In this document: piece after piece, positions 16,391-25,313 of the stretch
How the letters are laid out: each line of letters opens with the position of its first letter
How positions within the stretch are numbered: the stretch's first letter is position 1
Notes under the pieces: generated by a model
The model's input: the letters and a program-made list of their open reading frames with translations, nothing else
Databases searched by the model: none
Told to the model about the DNA's origin: nothing
Program-made: the position numbers and the translations under genes
NCBI GenBank assembly: GCA_004554585.1
Contig: SFLH01000013.1
Span: forward strand, 1 to 61,145
Direction of reading: 5' to 3'
DNA: 61,145 nt
From: Clostridiales bacterium
Lineage (GTDB): Bacteria; Bacillota; Clostridia; Oscillospirales; Oscillospiraceae

Positions 16391-18457
16391 TCAGTCGTCC
16401 ATTTCGTGTTCCAGGATGCGCAGGGCGCCGGTGGGGCAGGCCTCGGCGCACTTGAGGCAGTCCACGCACTCCTTGATGATGTCGCTCTGCTGGAACTCAG
16501 GACGGATGGTGGTCTCGAAGCCGCGGTCCACCAGGCCCAGGATGCCCTTGCCCACCACCTCGTCGCACAGGCGCACGCACTGGCTGCACAGGATGCACTT
16601 GCCCTGGTCCCGCTCGATGGCCACCAGGCGCTTCTCCTTGTAGCTGGGGTGGCTCTTCCCCTTGCCGTGGTTCCGCAGGCGCTCGATGCGCTCGGGCTGG
16701 AGCTCATAGAGGTTGGCGCAGCGGATGAGCTTACATTCGTTGAAGTCGTGGCAGCCGCAGTCCAGGCAGCGGGCGGCCTCGGCCCGGGCCTGGGCCTCGG
16801 TGAAGCCCAGGTTGATCTCCTCAAAGTCGTGCTTGCGCTCTTCGGGGGGACGGGTGGGCATCTTGGCCCGGGGCCGCTTGATGTAGTCCACAAAGTCCTC
16901 GGGGGTGGGGTTCTTCACGGACAGATAGGTCTTCTGATAGGGCATCTGGATGCCGTTGAGGTAGAGGTCCACCACCCGGGAGCACCGCCGAGCCTCGCCG
17001 ATGGCCTCGATGGCGATGGAGGCACCCTTGTTGGTGGCGTCGCCCACGGCGAACACGCCGGGCATGGAGGTGCGGTAGCTGGTCTCGTCGGCGGAGATAA
17101 TTCCCTTCCGGTTGAGCTCAATGCCCTCAAAGCCCGCCACGTTGGCCTTCTGGCCGATGGCGCTGATGACGCAGGTGACCGGCAGGATCTCGAACTTGCC
17201 CTCCACGGGCACGGGACGGCGGCGGCCGCTCTCGTCGGGCTCGCCCAGCTCCATGACCTGGAGCTTCATCTCCTTGACCTTGCCGTTCTCGCCAACAATC
17301 TCGGCGGGGTTGGTGAGGAACTTATAGATCACGCCCTCTTCCCGGGCCTCGTCGATCTCCAGCTGCTCGGCGGGCATCTCGGCCTCGGTGCGGCGGTAGA
17401 CCACATAGACCTCCTTGGCGCCCAGACGCACGGCAGTGCGGCAGGCGTCCATGGCGGTGTTGCCGCCGCCCACCACGGCCACCTTGTCGCCGATGTCAGG
17501 CTTCTCCCCCAGGGCCACCCGCTGAAGGAAGTCGATGCCGCCCATGACACCGTCCAGGTCCTCGCCGGGGCAGCCGATGGGCATGCTCTCCCAGGCACCG
17601 ATGGCGATGATCACCGCGTCATAGCGGCTCTTGAACTCCTCAAAGGTGGCGTCCACGCCGATGCGGAAGTTGTTCTTCATCTCCACGCCCAGAGAGGCGA
17701 TCTCGGCGATCTCCTCGTCCAGCACCCGCTTGGGCAGGCGGTACTCGGGGATGCCGTAGCGGAGCATGCCGCCCATCTGGGGCATGGCGTCCACGATGGT
17801 CACCCGGTGGCCCTTCAGGGACAGATAGTAGGCCGCGGTCAGGCCGCCGGGGCCGCCGCCGATGACGCCCACCCGCTTGCCGGTGGCCGCCGCCTTGGCG
17901 GGCAGGTAACCGCCCTGGGCGATGACCCGGTCGGCGGCGAAGTACTTCAAATAGGAAATGGAGATGGGCTGCTCCACCATCCGCCGGCGGCAGCCGCCCT
18001 CACAGGGGTGGGGGCAGACCCGGCCGATGGAGGCGGGAATGGGCAGGCGCTCCTTGAGGATACGCACCGCCTCTCTGTCGTCTCCCCGGGCGATGGCCTG
18101 GATGTAGCCCTGGGCGTTGACGCTGGCGGGACAGCTGAGGACGCAGGGGCCCCGGCAGTCGCCGTCGTGGTCGCTCATGAGCAGCTCGATGCTGGTCTTG
18201 CGGGTGCGCACCACCCGCTCGGATTCGGTATAGATCACCTGACCGTCCTGGGCCACGGTGGCACAGGCACGCAGGAGCTTGGGGCTGCCTTCGGCCTCCA
18301 CCACGCAGAGGCTGCAGCCGCCGTAGTGCTTCAGCTCCCCGTTGTGGCAGAGGTTGGGGATCTCGATGCCGTTGTTCTGGGCGATCTCCAGGAGGGTCTG
18401 TCCCGGCTTGCCGGTGCAGGGCTTACCGTTGATAATCACTTTAATTCTTGTTTTCAT
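16391..18457 (-). CDS. GltD-like NADPH/FAD subunit with NuoG-type and ferredoxin domains (Stn-type transhydrogenase candidate)
   Basis: A 688-residue cytosolic iron-sulfur flavoprotein. N-terminal NuoG-like [2Fe-2S] domain with C37, C48, C51 and C65; next SDHDGDCRGPC, matching the following NuoG cluster region; then a GltD/NfnB-type part with CPHPCEGGC, an FAD site (VIGGGPGGLTAAYYL) and a second Rossmann motif (VVGGGNTAMDACRTA) for NADPH. Two [4Fe-4S] ferredoxin motifs (CILCSQCVRLC, CVDCLKCAEACPTG) end it. No hydrogenase H-cluster or molybdopterin domain is present. It lies 17 bp after a NuoE-NuoF fusion. That pairing matches the known Sporomusa-type Nfn (Stn) electron-bifurcating transhydrogenases, which couple NADH, NADPH and ferredoxin. 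The substrate assignment is inference. Start ATG after AAAGGAGGGG. Confidence 0.85.
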   Translation of the reverse strand: MKTRIKVIINGKPCTGKPGQTLLEIAQNNGIEIPNLCHNGELKHYGGCSLCVVEAEGSPKLLRACATVAQDGQVIYTESERVVRTRKTSIELLMSDHDGDCRGPCVLSCPASVNAQGYIQAIARGDDREAVRILKERLPIPASIGRVCPHPCEGGCRRRMVEQPISISYLKYFAADRVIAQGGYLPAKAAATGKRVGVIGGGPGGLTAAYYLSLKGHRVTIVDAMPQMGGMLRYGIPEYRLPKRVLDEEIAEIASLGVEMKNNFRIGVDATFEEFKSRYDAVIIAIGAWESMPIGCPGEDLDGVMGGIDFLQRVALGEKPDIGDKVAVVGGGNTAMDACRTAVRLGAKEVYVVYRRTEAEMPAEQLEIDEAREEGVIYKFLTNPAEIVGENGKVKEMKLQVMELGEPDESGRRRPVPVEGKFEILPVTCVISAIGQKANVAGFEGIELNRKGIISADETSYRTSMPGVFAVGDATNKGASIAIEAIGEARRCSRVVDLYLNGIQMPYQKTYLSVKNPTPEDFVDYIKRPRAKMPTRPPEERKHDFEEINLGFTEAQARAEAARCLDCGCHDFNECKLIRCANLYELQPERIERLRNHGKGKSHPSYKEKRLVAIERDQGKCILCSQCVRLCDEVVGKGILGLVDRGFETTIRPEFQQSDIIKECVDCLKCAEACPTGALRILEHEMDD

Positions 18458-18474
18458 CCCATACCCCTCCTTTC

Positions 18475-20715
18475 TTACTCTACGACAATGGCGCCGAACT
18501 TACAGGAGCTGACGCACTGTTTGCACTTGATGCAGGCGCTCTGGTCGATGACATGGGGCTCTTTCCGCTCGCCGCTGATGCACTCCACGGGACATTTCCG
18601 GGCGCAGACGGTGCAGCCGGTGCACTTGGCCGGGTCGATGGAGATGGTCAGCAGGGCCGAGCACTCGCAGGCCGGACATTTCTTGTCCCGGATGTGGGCC
18701 TCGTACTCGTCCCGGAAATACCGGATGGTGGTCAGCACGGGGTTGGGGGCCGTCTGGCCCAGGCCACACAGGGAGCCGTCCTTGATGCTCAGGCACAGCT
18801 CTTCCAGCAGCTCGATGTCCCCTTCCTGACCCTGGCCGTCGCAGATGCGGTTGAGAATCTCCATCATGCGGGTGGTGCCGATGCGGCAGGGCACGCACTT
18901 GCCGCAGGACTCCCGGGCGGTGAAGTCCAGGAAGAAGCGGGCGATGTTCACCATACAGGTGGAGTCGTCCATGACCACCATGCCGCCGGAGCCCATGATG
19001 GCGCCGGTGGCCGAGAGGGCCTTGTAGTCGATGGGGGTGTCCTGCAGGGCCGCCGGGATGCAGCCGCCGGAGGGGCCGCCCATCTGCACGGCCTTGTACT
19101 TGCGGCCGTCCTTGATGCCGCCGGCAATGTCGAAGATGACGTCCTTGAGGGATTTGCCCATGGGCACCTCCACCAGGCCGCCCCGCTGGACCTTGCCGGT
19201 GAGGGCGAAGACCTTGGTGCCCTTGGAGTTCTCCGTGCCCATGGCAGAGAAGGCCGCGCCGCCGTTCTGGATGATCCAGGCCACGTTGGCGAAGGTCTCC
19301 ACGTTATTGATGTTGGAAGGCTCGTTGAGGTAGCCGCTCTGGGCGGGGAAGGGGGGCTTGAGGCGGGGCATGCCGCGCTTGCCCTCCATGGACTCGATGA
19401 GGGCGGTCTCCTCGCCGCAGACGAAGGCGCCGGCGCCGATCTTGATGTTCAGGTCGCAGGAGAAGCCGCTGCCCAGGATGTTCTCCCCCAACAGGCCACG
19501 GCTGCGGGCCTGCTCGATGGCGTGGCCCAGCCGCTCCACGGCCAGGGGGTACTCGGCCCGGATGTAGACAAACATCTCGCTGGCGCCAATGGCGTAGGCG
19601 CCGATGAGCATGCCCTCGATGAGGGTGTGGGGGTCGGACTCGATGACTGCCCGGTCCATGAAGGCGCCGGGGTCGCCCTCGTCGGCGTTGCAGATGAGGT
19701 ACTTGTTCTCCCCCTCGGCCTTGCGGGCCGCGTCCCACTTAAACCAGGTGGGGAAGCCCGCGCCGCCGCGGCCGGCCAGCCCGGAGACCTTGATCTCCTC
19801 GATGACCTGCTCGGGCTCCATCTGCAGGGCCTTGTCCAGGGCCTTGTAGCCGTCGTGATTGATATAGTCGTCGATGCTGGTGGGGTTGACCACGCCGCAG
19901 TTGCGCAGAGCCACCCGCTTCTGCTTCTTCAGGAAGCGGGCGTCCTCGTCGCTGATGAACATGGCCTCCAGCTTGGAAAAGTCGTTCTTGCGGACCGCCT
20001 CCACAATGCCCAGGGCGTCGGTCTCGGTGACCCGCACCAGGCGGTGGAGGAGCTTGTCGCCCTCATAGATGTCCACAATGGGCTCCAGGTAGCACATGCC
20101 GATGCAGCCGGTGGTCTCCACGGTGAAGCTGTCGGTGGCGGTCATGTGGCCGGAGAGGACCTTGGCCACCCGGGCAGCGCCGGCGGACACGCCGCAGCTG
20201 CCCTGGCCCACCAGGATACGGATGCCCTGGCCGGACTCCCGCTGACGCAGCTTGCGCAGGATCTTGATGGTCTTCTCCGGGGTCAGGTTGCCGTAGGTGT
20301 CGCCGTTGATCATCATCACCGGGGCCAGGGAGCAGCAGCCCAGGCAGGCCACCTCGTTGAGGGTGAACATCCCGTCCTCGGTGGTCTCGCCGTTGCCGAT
20401 GCCCAGCTCCTGGGTGATGGCGGTGCGGATGCGCTCCGACCCGTTGACGTGGCAGGCGGTGCCGTCACACAGCATGATCTGATAGGTGCCCATGGGCTTG
20501 AGGCGGAAATAGCTGTAGAAAGTGGCCACACCCATGACTTTGGCCGGGCTGTTTCCCGTCCGTTCCGCCACGTGGTAGATCACTTCCTGGGGGAGGTAAC
20601 CATAGATCGACTGGGCTTGCTGCAGGATCATGATCAGGCTGGTGGGATCGTCCTGGTATTTTCGCAGGATGCCCTCCATCAAGCTCAGATCGACGTCCGA
20701 CTTGAACTCGGTCAT
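18475..20715 (-). CDS. NuoE-NuoF fusion, NADH-binding subunit of a flavin-based oxidoreductase
   Basis: A 746-residue fusion. Residues ~1-160 are a NuoE/HydC-type thioredoxin-like [2Fe-2S] domain (CDGTAC ... CLGCC). A second thioredoxin-like domain of the HydB type follows (GQGSCGVSAG, TTGCIGMCYLEP). The NuoF core comes next, with NADH/FMN motifs GRGGAGFPTW, CNADEGDPGAF and GAGAFVCGEETAL, then a [4Fe-4S] site (ESCGKCVPCRIGTTR ... SLCGLGQ). Two ferredoxin [4Fe-4S] motifs (CTGCTVCARKCP, CIKCKQCVSSC) close it. In most HydABC/Stn systems the NuoE part is a separate small subunit, so the fusion is notable. First gene of the operon with 16391-18457. I used the ATG at 20715, 8 bases after AAAGGAG; the in-frame GTG three codons earlier overlaps that site. 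Confidence 0.88.
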   Translation of the reverse strand: MTEFKSDVDLSLMEGILRKYQDDPTSLIMILQQAQSIYGYLPQEVIYHVAERTGNSPAKVMGVATFYSYFRLKPMGTYQIMLCDGTACHVNGSERIRTAITQELGIGNGETTEDGMFTLNEVACLGCCSLAPVMMINGDTYGNLTPEKTIKILRKLRQRESGQGIRILVGQGSCGVSAGAARVAKVLSGHMTATDSFTVETTGCIGMCYLEPIVDIYEGDKLLHRLVRVTETDALGIVEAVRKNDFSKLEAMFISDEDARFLKKQKRVALRNCGVVNPTSIDDYINHDGYKALDKALQMEPEQVIEEIKVSGLAGRGGAGFPTWFKWDAARKAEGENKYLICNADEGDPGAFMDRAVIESDPHTLIEGMLIGAYAIGASEMFVYIRAEYPLAVERLGHAIEQARSRGLLGENILGSGFSCDLNIKIGAGAFVCGEETALIESMEGKRGMPRLKPPFPAQSGYLNEPSNINNVETFANVAWIIQNGGAAFSAMGTENSKGTKVFALTGKVQRGGLVEVPMGKSLKDVIFDIAGGIKDGRKYKAVQMGGPSGGCIPAALQDTPIDYKALSATGAIMGSGGMVVMDDSTCMVNIARFFLDFTARESCGKCVPCRIGTTRMMEILNRICDGQGQEGDIELLEELCLSIKDGSLCGLGQTAPNPVLTTIRYFRDEYEAHIRDKKCPACECSALLTISIDPAKCTGCTVCARKCPVECISGERKEPHVIDQSACIKCKQCVSSCKFGAIVVE

Positions 20716-20820
20716 TGTCTTCACTCCTTTGATCAGCAGGGATTTCGTTTATCATCTTTACAGTTTTTTTATCTTATCTTTCATTTTCCCCGCGGCATGC
20801 TATAAAACATTATCGCATAA

Positions 20821-20849
20821 ATTATAGCGCCCCTCACCGGCTTTTGCAA
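20821..20849 (-). promoter_or_regulatory. Promoter of the transhydrogenase-like operon
   Basis: On the minus strand: TTGCAA (20849-20844), 17-bp spacer, TATAAT (20826-20821). It leaves an AT-rich leader of about 100 bases before the start at 20715. Confidence 0.8.
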
Positions 20850-20960
20850 GTGCATTTCGCCCTTCAGCCAAAATAATTTGTAAAGTTTCTCTTGACATTT
20901 TGGCAAAATCGCAAATTTTCCGTCATTTTCTTTTCTTTCACTTGCAGGTCTCTCTGCACA

Positions 20961-20995
20961 AAAAAAAGAGGCTTGGGAAACCCAAGCCTCTTTTT
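20961..20995. terminator. Terminator of nrdD
   Basis: Perfect 11-bp stem (20967-20977 with 20981-20991), AAA loop, A/T runs on both sides. It lies 40 bp beyond the nrdD stop on the minus strand. Confidence 0.9.
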
Positions 20996-21031
20996 GCATT
21001 TTTTCTTTCAATTTCATGCAAGGCAAGCCAC

Positions 21032-23362
21032 TCACACGCTGTGCTTGACCCGGTCGTGTTCCTCTGCACGCTTGGCGTTGTTGAACCGGTCCAGAGTGCC
21101 CACCAGATAGCCGGTAATCCGGCGGATACGCTCAAAGGGCACGCCGTCGTCCTCCCGCCGGCCGCAGCCGGGGCACTGGTCACCGATGATGCCGGAAAAG
21201 CCGCACACCGGGTCCCGGTCCACCGGGTGGTTCACCGAGCCGTAGCCGATGCCCTTTTCCTTCATGCACCGGATGACCCGCTCAAAGGCGTCCAGGTTTT
21301 CCGTGGGGTCGCCGTCCATCTCAATGTAGCTGATGTGGCCGGCATTGGTCAGGGCGTGGTAGGGGGCCTCGATGGCGATCTTGTCGTAAGCGGAGATGGG
21401 GTAGTACACCGGCACGTGGAAGGAGTTGGTGTAGTAGTCCCGGTCGGTGACACCCTCGATGACGCCGTACTTCTCCTTGTCGATCTTCACGAACCGGCCG
21501 GAGAGCCCCTCGGCGGGGGTGGCCAGCAGGGAGAAGTTCAGCTTCCGCTTGGCGCTTTCCTGGTCCATCCGGGCCCGCATGTGGCCGATGATCTCCAGGC
21601 CCAGCACCCGGGCCCGCTCGCTCTCGCCGTGGTGCTCGCCGATGAGAGCCTTGAGGGTCTCGGCCAGGCCGATGAAGCCCACGGACAGGGTGCCGTGGCG
21701 CAGGACCTCCCGCACCTCGTCGTCCCAGTCCAGCTTGTCCGAGTCGATCCACACCCCCTGGCCCATGAGGAAGGGGGCGTTCTTCACCTTTTTCCGGCAC
21801 TGGAACTCAAAGCGCTCCAGCAGCTGCTCCACGCACAGGTCCAGCATGTGGTCCAGGCTCTCAAAGAAGGTGTTGATGTCCCCCTTGGCCTTGATGCCCA
21901 GGCGGGGCAGGTTGATGGTGGTGAAGGAGAGGTTGCCCCGGCCGTTGCAGATCTCCCGCTCCGGGTCCACCACGTTGCCGATGACCCGGGTGCGGCAGCC
22001 CATGTAGGCGATCTCAGTCTCGGGATGCCCTTCCTTATAATACTGCAGATTAAAGGGGGCGTCGATGAAGGAGAAGTTGGGGAAGAGCCGCTTGGCCGAG
22101 CACCGGATGGCCAGCTGGAAGAGGTCATAGTTGGGCTCGCCGGGGTTGTAGTTCACCCCGTCCTTCACCCGGAAGATCTGGATGGGGAAGATGGGGGTCT
22201 CCCCGTTGCCCAGGCCGGCCTCAGTGGCCAGGAGGATGTTTTTCATGACCATCCGCCCCTCGGGGGTGGTGTCCATGCCGTAGTTGATGGAGGAGAAGGG
22301 GGTCTGGGCCCCGGCCCGGGAGTGCATGGTGTTCAGGTTGTGGATGAGAGCCTCCATGGCCTGGTAGGTGGCCCGGTCGGTCTCCTTCACCGCCCGGTAG
22401 TGGGCAAACTCCTGGCACCGGCGCAGGGTAGCCTCGTCCTGGCCGTAGTGCTCCAGCAGGAAGGGCATCTCCGCCTGGAAGAATTCCTCGCAGTCCTCCA
22501 GCTTGGGGTACAGGCCGGTCTCGGCCTCCATCTGCTGGATGTGGGCCTTGATCTGGCTCTCGGGGTCGGCCTGGTCCTCCAGGAGCATCAGGGCCCGGGC
22601 CAGGTTCTGGCGGTAAATCCGCTTGAAGGTCTTGCGCACGCCGATGGCCATGGCGTAGTCAAAGTTCACGATGGCCTGGCCGCCGTGCTGGTCGTTCTGG
22701 TTGGACTGGATGGCGATGCAGGCCAGGGCGGCGTAGGAGGCGATGTCGTTGGGCTCCCGCAGGGTGCCGTGGCCGGTGGAAAAGCCCCCGTCAAAGAGCT
22801 TGATGAGGTCAATCTGGGTGCAGGTGGTGGTTCCCATGGGGGCAAAGTCCATGTCGTGGATGTGGATGTCCCCGCTGGTGTGGGCCCGGGCGTGCTCGGG
22901 CTTCATGACGAACATTTGGTAGAACTGCTTGGACCCCTCGCTGCCATACTTGAGCATGGTGCCCATGGCGGTGTCGCCGTCGATGTTGGCGTTCTCCCGC
23001 TTGATGTCGCTGTCCTTGGCCGCAGAGAAGGTGATGTCCTCATAGATCTTCATCAGCCGGGTGTTCATCTCCCGGGCCCGGCTGCGCTCGGACCGGTAGA
23101 GAATGTAGGCCTTGGCGGTCTGGACGTAGCCGTTATCCATGAGCACGCGCTCCACGATGTCCTGGATGTGCTCCACATCGGGGCAGCTGCCCCCCTCCAC
23201 CTCCAGCACAGAGGCCACCTCGTGGGCCAGCTTGGCCGCCGTGTCCTCATAGCCGGGCTTATAGGTGGCCACGAAGGCCTTGTTGATGGCGTCGGCGATC
23301 TTATTCTCGTGGAAGGGGACCACTCTGCCGTCCCGTTTCCGAATCTGTTGTACCGTGGTCAT
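21032..23362 (-). CDS. nrdD: Anaerobic (class III) ribonucleoside-triphosphate reductase
   Basis: A 776-residue glycyl-radical enzyme that reduces ribonucleotides to deoxyribonucleotides without oxygen. It starts with an ATP-cone regulatory domain (about 1-90: TVQQIRKRDGRVVPF, KIADAINKAF, VERVLMDNGY). The catalytic barrel follows. The C-terminus has the zinc site (CGFSG ... CPGC) and the radical loop RITGYLVGTLDRFNNAK, with the radical glycine near residue 751. The start is the ATG at 23362, 8 bases after AAGGAGA. The activating enzyme gene nrdG, often adjacent, is not in this window. A strong promoter and NrdR-like boxes lie upstream, so dNTP-responsive repression is likely. Confidence 0.95.
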   Translation of the reverse strand: MTTVQQIRKRDGRVVPFHENKIADAINKAFVATYKPGYEDTAAKLAHEVASVLEVEGGSCPDVEHIQDIVERVLMDNGYVQTAKAYILYRSERSRAREMNTRLMKIYEDITFSAAKDSDIKRENANIDGDTAMGTMLKYGSEGSKQFYQMFVMKPEHARAHTSGDIHIHDMDFAPMGTTTCTQIDLIKLFDGGFSTGHGTLREPNDIASYAALACIAIQSNQNDQHGGQAIVNFDYAMAIGVRKTFKRIYRQNLARALMLLEDQADPESQIKAHIQQMEAETGLYPKLEDCEEFFQAEMPFLLEHYGQDEATLRRCQEFAHYRAVKETDRATYQAMEALIHNLNTMHSRAGAQTPFSSINYGMDTTPEGRMVMKNILLATEAGLGNGETPIFPIQIFRVKDGVNYNPGEPNYDLFQLAIRCSAKRLFPNFSFIDAPFNLQYYKEGHPETEIAYMGCRTRVIGNVVDPEREICNGRGNLSFTTINLPRLGIKAKGDINTFFESLDHMLDLCVEQLLERFEFQCRKKVKNAPFLMGQGVWIDSDKLDWDDEVREVLRHGTLSVGFIGLAETLKALIGEHHGESERARVLGLEIIGHMRARMDQESAKRKLNFSLLATPAEGLSGRFVKIDKEKYGVIEGVTDRDYYTNSFHVPVYYPISAYDKIAIEAPYHALTNAGHISYIEMDGDPTENLDAFERVIRCMKEKGIGYGSVNHPVDRDPVCGFSGIIGDQCPGCGRREDDGVPFERIRRITGYLVGTLDRFNNAKRAEEHDRVKHSV

Positions 23363-23442
23363 GGAGCGATTCTCCTTCTTTCTCATGTCGTGGACACCCC
23401 AACCTGCCGGGCGGAGCATCTTGTGGTCCTTATCTGCAAAAA

Positions 23443-23488
23443 ACACAGGATATTGTGTTTTTATTTTTTGAGCACTCACATCATAGCA
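23443..23488 (-). promoter_or_regulatory. Putative NrdR box pair
   Basis: ACACAGGATATTGTGT (23443-23458) matches the palindromic NrdR box well. A weaker copy, CACTCACATCATAGCA (23473-23488), lies 30 bp away centre to centre and overlaps the -10 element. Tandem boxes about three helical turns apart are typical of NrdR-regulated nrd genes. Confidence 0.5.
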
Positions 23489-23508
23489 CCGGGACACAAT
23501 CCCGTCAA
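23480..23508 (-). promoter_or_regulatory. Promoter of nrdD
   Basis: On the minus strand: TTGACG (23508-23503), 17-bp spacer, TATGAT (23485-23480). It lies about 118 bp before the start codon. Confidence 0.8.
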
Positions 23509-23639
23509 GCCTTGCTCCGAAAAATTATCACCAATTTTCCTGCGGAAATTATGGCACAAAACTTAGGGGCCGTCTGTGACTTGGGTACCATGTGTTGTGT
23601 CTTTTCCCCGCCGCCCCAACGAAGGCGGGAGGGAGGGCC

Positions 23640-24125
23640 CTACGCCTCGGCAAAGACGTATTCCACGCTCAGATGGCAGGGGAGAATGGACTCCACGATC
23701 TCCTGAATCCGGGCAAAGCCCCCGGGGATGCCCACCACCCCCGGAAAGGACACCCGCACCTCCAGGGGGGTGCCGGTCTCCTCCACCAGCACCGGAAAGC
23801 CGCACCCCTGAAGGATTTCATTGATGGCCCGCAGGGTAAAGCTGCCGCCGCCCACCTGCAGCAGGGAGATGGCGGTCTGCCGCAGGGAGTCCGTGCTCTC
23901 CGTTTCCTCATCCTTCGCCCGGCCCAGCAGGGCCAGCACGCCCCGCAGGCCCTCCTCCTGGGCGGTCCACAGGTTCATCTCCCGTTGGAGGTGCTCCAGC
24001 TCCTGGGCCGCCTGATCCAGGGCCATGCCCTCGCTCCGAAGCTCCCCCCACTGGAAGCTTCCCTCCCAGCGGTAGACCCCCAGGGGCGCCAGCAGGTCCC
24101 GCAAATATTGTTCATGCTTCACCAC
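23640..24125 (-). CDS. Phage tail protein, XkdU/YmfQ-like (DUF2313)
   Basis: A 161-residue protein directly after baseplate J, the usual place for the XkdU/YmfQ family in contractile-tail phages. N-terminus LRDLLAPLGVYRWEGSF, a helical middle (ALDQAAQELEHLQREMNLWTAQEEGLRG), and a C-terminal beta part (PLEVRVSFPGVVG, IVESILPCHLSVEYVF) fit that family. It overlaps the baseplate gene by 7 bases, suggesting coupled translation. No tail-fibre gene follows. It ends the prophage remnant; nrdD begins 277 bp further on the same strand. Confidence 0.75.
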   Translation of the reverse strand: MVKHEQYLRDLLAPLGVYRWEGSFQWGELRSEGMALDQAAQELEHLQREMNLWTAQEEGLRGVLALLGRAKDEETESTDSLRQTAISLLQVGGGSFTLRAINEILQGCGFPVLVEETGTPLEVRVSFPGVVGIPGGFARIQEIVESILPCHLSVEYVFAEA

Positions 24126-25174
24126 ATTTCCTCCACCGACAGGGAGCCCAGCACAGGCAGCTGGCCCTCTCCCACCGTCACGTCGTTGACCGGGCCCTCA
24201 ATCTGGTAGTTCTCCACCCCTTCCACCTGGTAGATCCGCTGGGCAATCTGGGCCAGCAACAGGTTCTGGCCCAGCATGTGCCCGTCAAACCAGGTCTCCA
24301 TGGCCTGTTCCACCCGTTCCAGCACCGCCGCCGCATCCGTTCCGGCGGCGGGCTTGACGGAGAGGATCAGGTGGACCACCACCGTCTCCGGGGGAAGGAC
24401 CTTCAGGTCCACCGCGATCTCCCGCTTCTTCTCCAAGTCCTCCTGCACCTGCTGCAGCAGCGTCTGCTCCGGCACCCCGCCGGTCCCGGCGATGACCACG
24501 TCCACCGTTCCCACACCCCGGTTTTTGGGCAGCACCTGCACCGCCGCCACCCCGGGCACCGCCAGGGCCTGCTGGGCGTAGTAGGCACTGTTGGTGCCGT
24601 TGGGGATGGTCTGGTAGGTGGCCAGGATGCGCGTGCGCAGGTCCTCGTCTCCCTCTTCCTCCCGTCCCCCGGTGAAGGCCGTGGGATTGGTACAGGACGC
24701 CACCCCTGCCGGGGCCACCGCCATGGTCCGCACCACCCCGGCGGGCACGTTGCCGCCGGTGCCCGGCTCACAGGCCTGGGCAGCCACGTCGGTCCACAGG
24801 GACCCGGCGGAGAGGACTCCCGCCGCCGTGGTCTCAAAGCGGACCCCGCCGGCCGACAGGCACACCGTCCCCTGGGGGATGGCCAGGTCCTCCCCTGCCA
24901 CCGTCTGCAGGGAAAAGCGCAGCGTCCCCGCCGCCCGCTGGGCGGGCAGGCGGGTGATCCCCCGCAGAAAGCCGTGCTTCTCCAGCTCCTCCCCAGTGGC
25001 CGTCTGGGGAAAGCACTGGCGGCAGGTCCAGGCGTTCTCCTCATACAGGCCATAGATCTGGGCTGCCAGGGCATACAGCCGCACTGCCATCTCACTGTTT
25101 CCCGCCGGGGCCACCCCCGTCTCCAGAGCCACCTGGGCGGCCATCTCCTGGTAAATTTCGTCGATTGTCTTCAC
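24119..25174 (-). CDS. Baseplate J/gp47-like protein (XkdT-like)
   Basis: A 351-residue baseplate wedge protein of contractile tails. Typical features: N-terminal MKTIDEIYQEMAAQVALETG, ELEKHGFLRGI, the repeated beta region with GTVCLSAGGVRFETT and GTGGNVPAGVVRTM, then GGREEEGDEDLRTRIL and the C-terminal VEGVENYQIEGPVNDVTVG. Its length matches XkdT-type proteins (about 350). It starts with a GTG whose bases overlap the end of a frame that would close with TGA (GTGA), as in tightly packed phage operons. The genes normally between tail tube and baseplate (tape measure, LysM, XkdQ-S-like) are missing here. Confidence 0.9.
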   Translation of the reverse strand: MKTIDEIYQEMAAQVALETGVAPAGNSEMAVRLYALAAQIYGLYEENAWTCRQCFPQTATGEELEKHGFLRGITRLPAQRAAGTLRFSLQTVAGEDLAIPQGTVCLSAGGVRFETTAAGVLSAGSLWTDVAAQACEPGTGGNVPAGVVRTMAVAPAGVASCTNPTAFTGGREEEGDEDLRTRILATYQTIPNGTNSAYYAQQALAVPGVAAVQVLPKNRGVGTVDVVIAGTGGVPEQTLLQQVQEDLEKKREIAVDLKVLPPETVVVHLILSVKPAAGTDAAAVLERVEQAMETWFDGHMLGQNLLLAQIAQRIYQVEGVENYQIEGPVNDVTVGEGQLPVLGSLSVEEMW

Positions 25175-25175
25175 A

Positions 25176-25313
25176 TCACGTCACTCCCTTCTCCCAGGGG
25201 GAGGGAGACCTGCAGGTCCTCTCCCCGCCAGCGCAGGGCCACCTCCAGCCGTCCCCCCGACGCCGCCACAGGGCGGTCAGCTTTTTCTGGACAACACGCA
25301 GACGTTCTCTCAT
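25176..25313 (-). CDS. Small ORF between tail tube and baseplate J, possible deletion scar
   Basis: A 45-residue frame starting MRERLRVVQKKLTALWRRR, its ATG overlapping the tail-tube stop (ATGA), so a native start is likely. The second half reads better in another frame (LEVALRWRGEDLQVSLPLGEGSDVM), which ends in a GTGA overlap with baseplate J. The simplest reading is an out-of-frame join between the start of the gene after the tail tube and the end of the gene before baseplate J. It could also be a genuine short protein; I recognise no family. Confidence 0.35.
   Translation of the reverse strand: MRERLRVVQKKLTALWRRRGDGWRWPCAGGERTCRSPSPWEKGVT

Noticed and set aside
16391..20715. [FeFe]-hydrogenase (HydABC), formate dehydrogenase or glutamate synthase operon
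   Set aside because: No H-cluster, molybdopterin or GltB domains; the GltD-like subunit is paired with NuoE/NuoF instead.
16349..23566. Several 700-890-codon plus-strand frames
   Set aside because: Shadows of the oxidoreductase operon and nrdD; repetitive G/A/H/L/V composition, no motifs.
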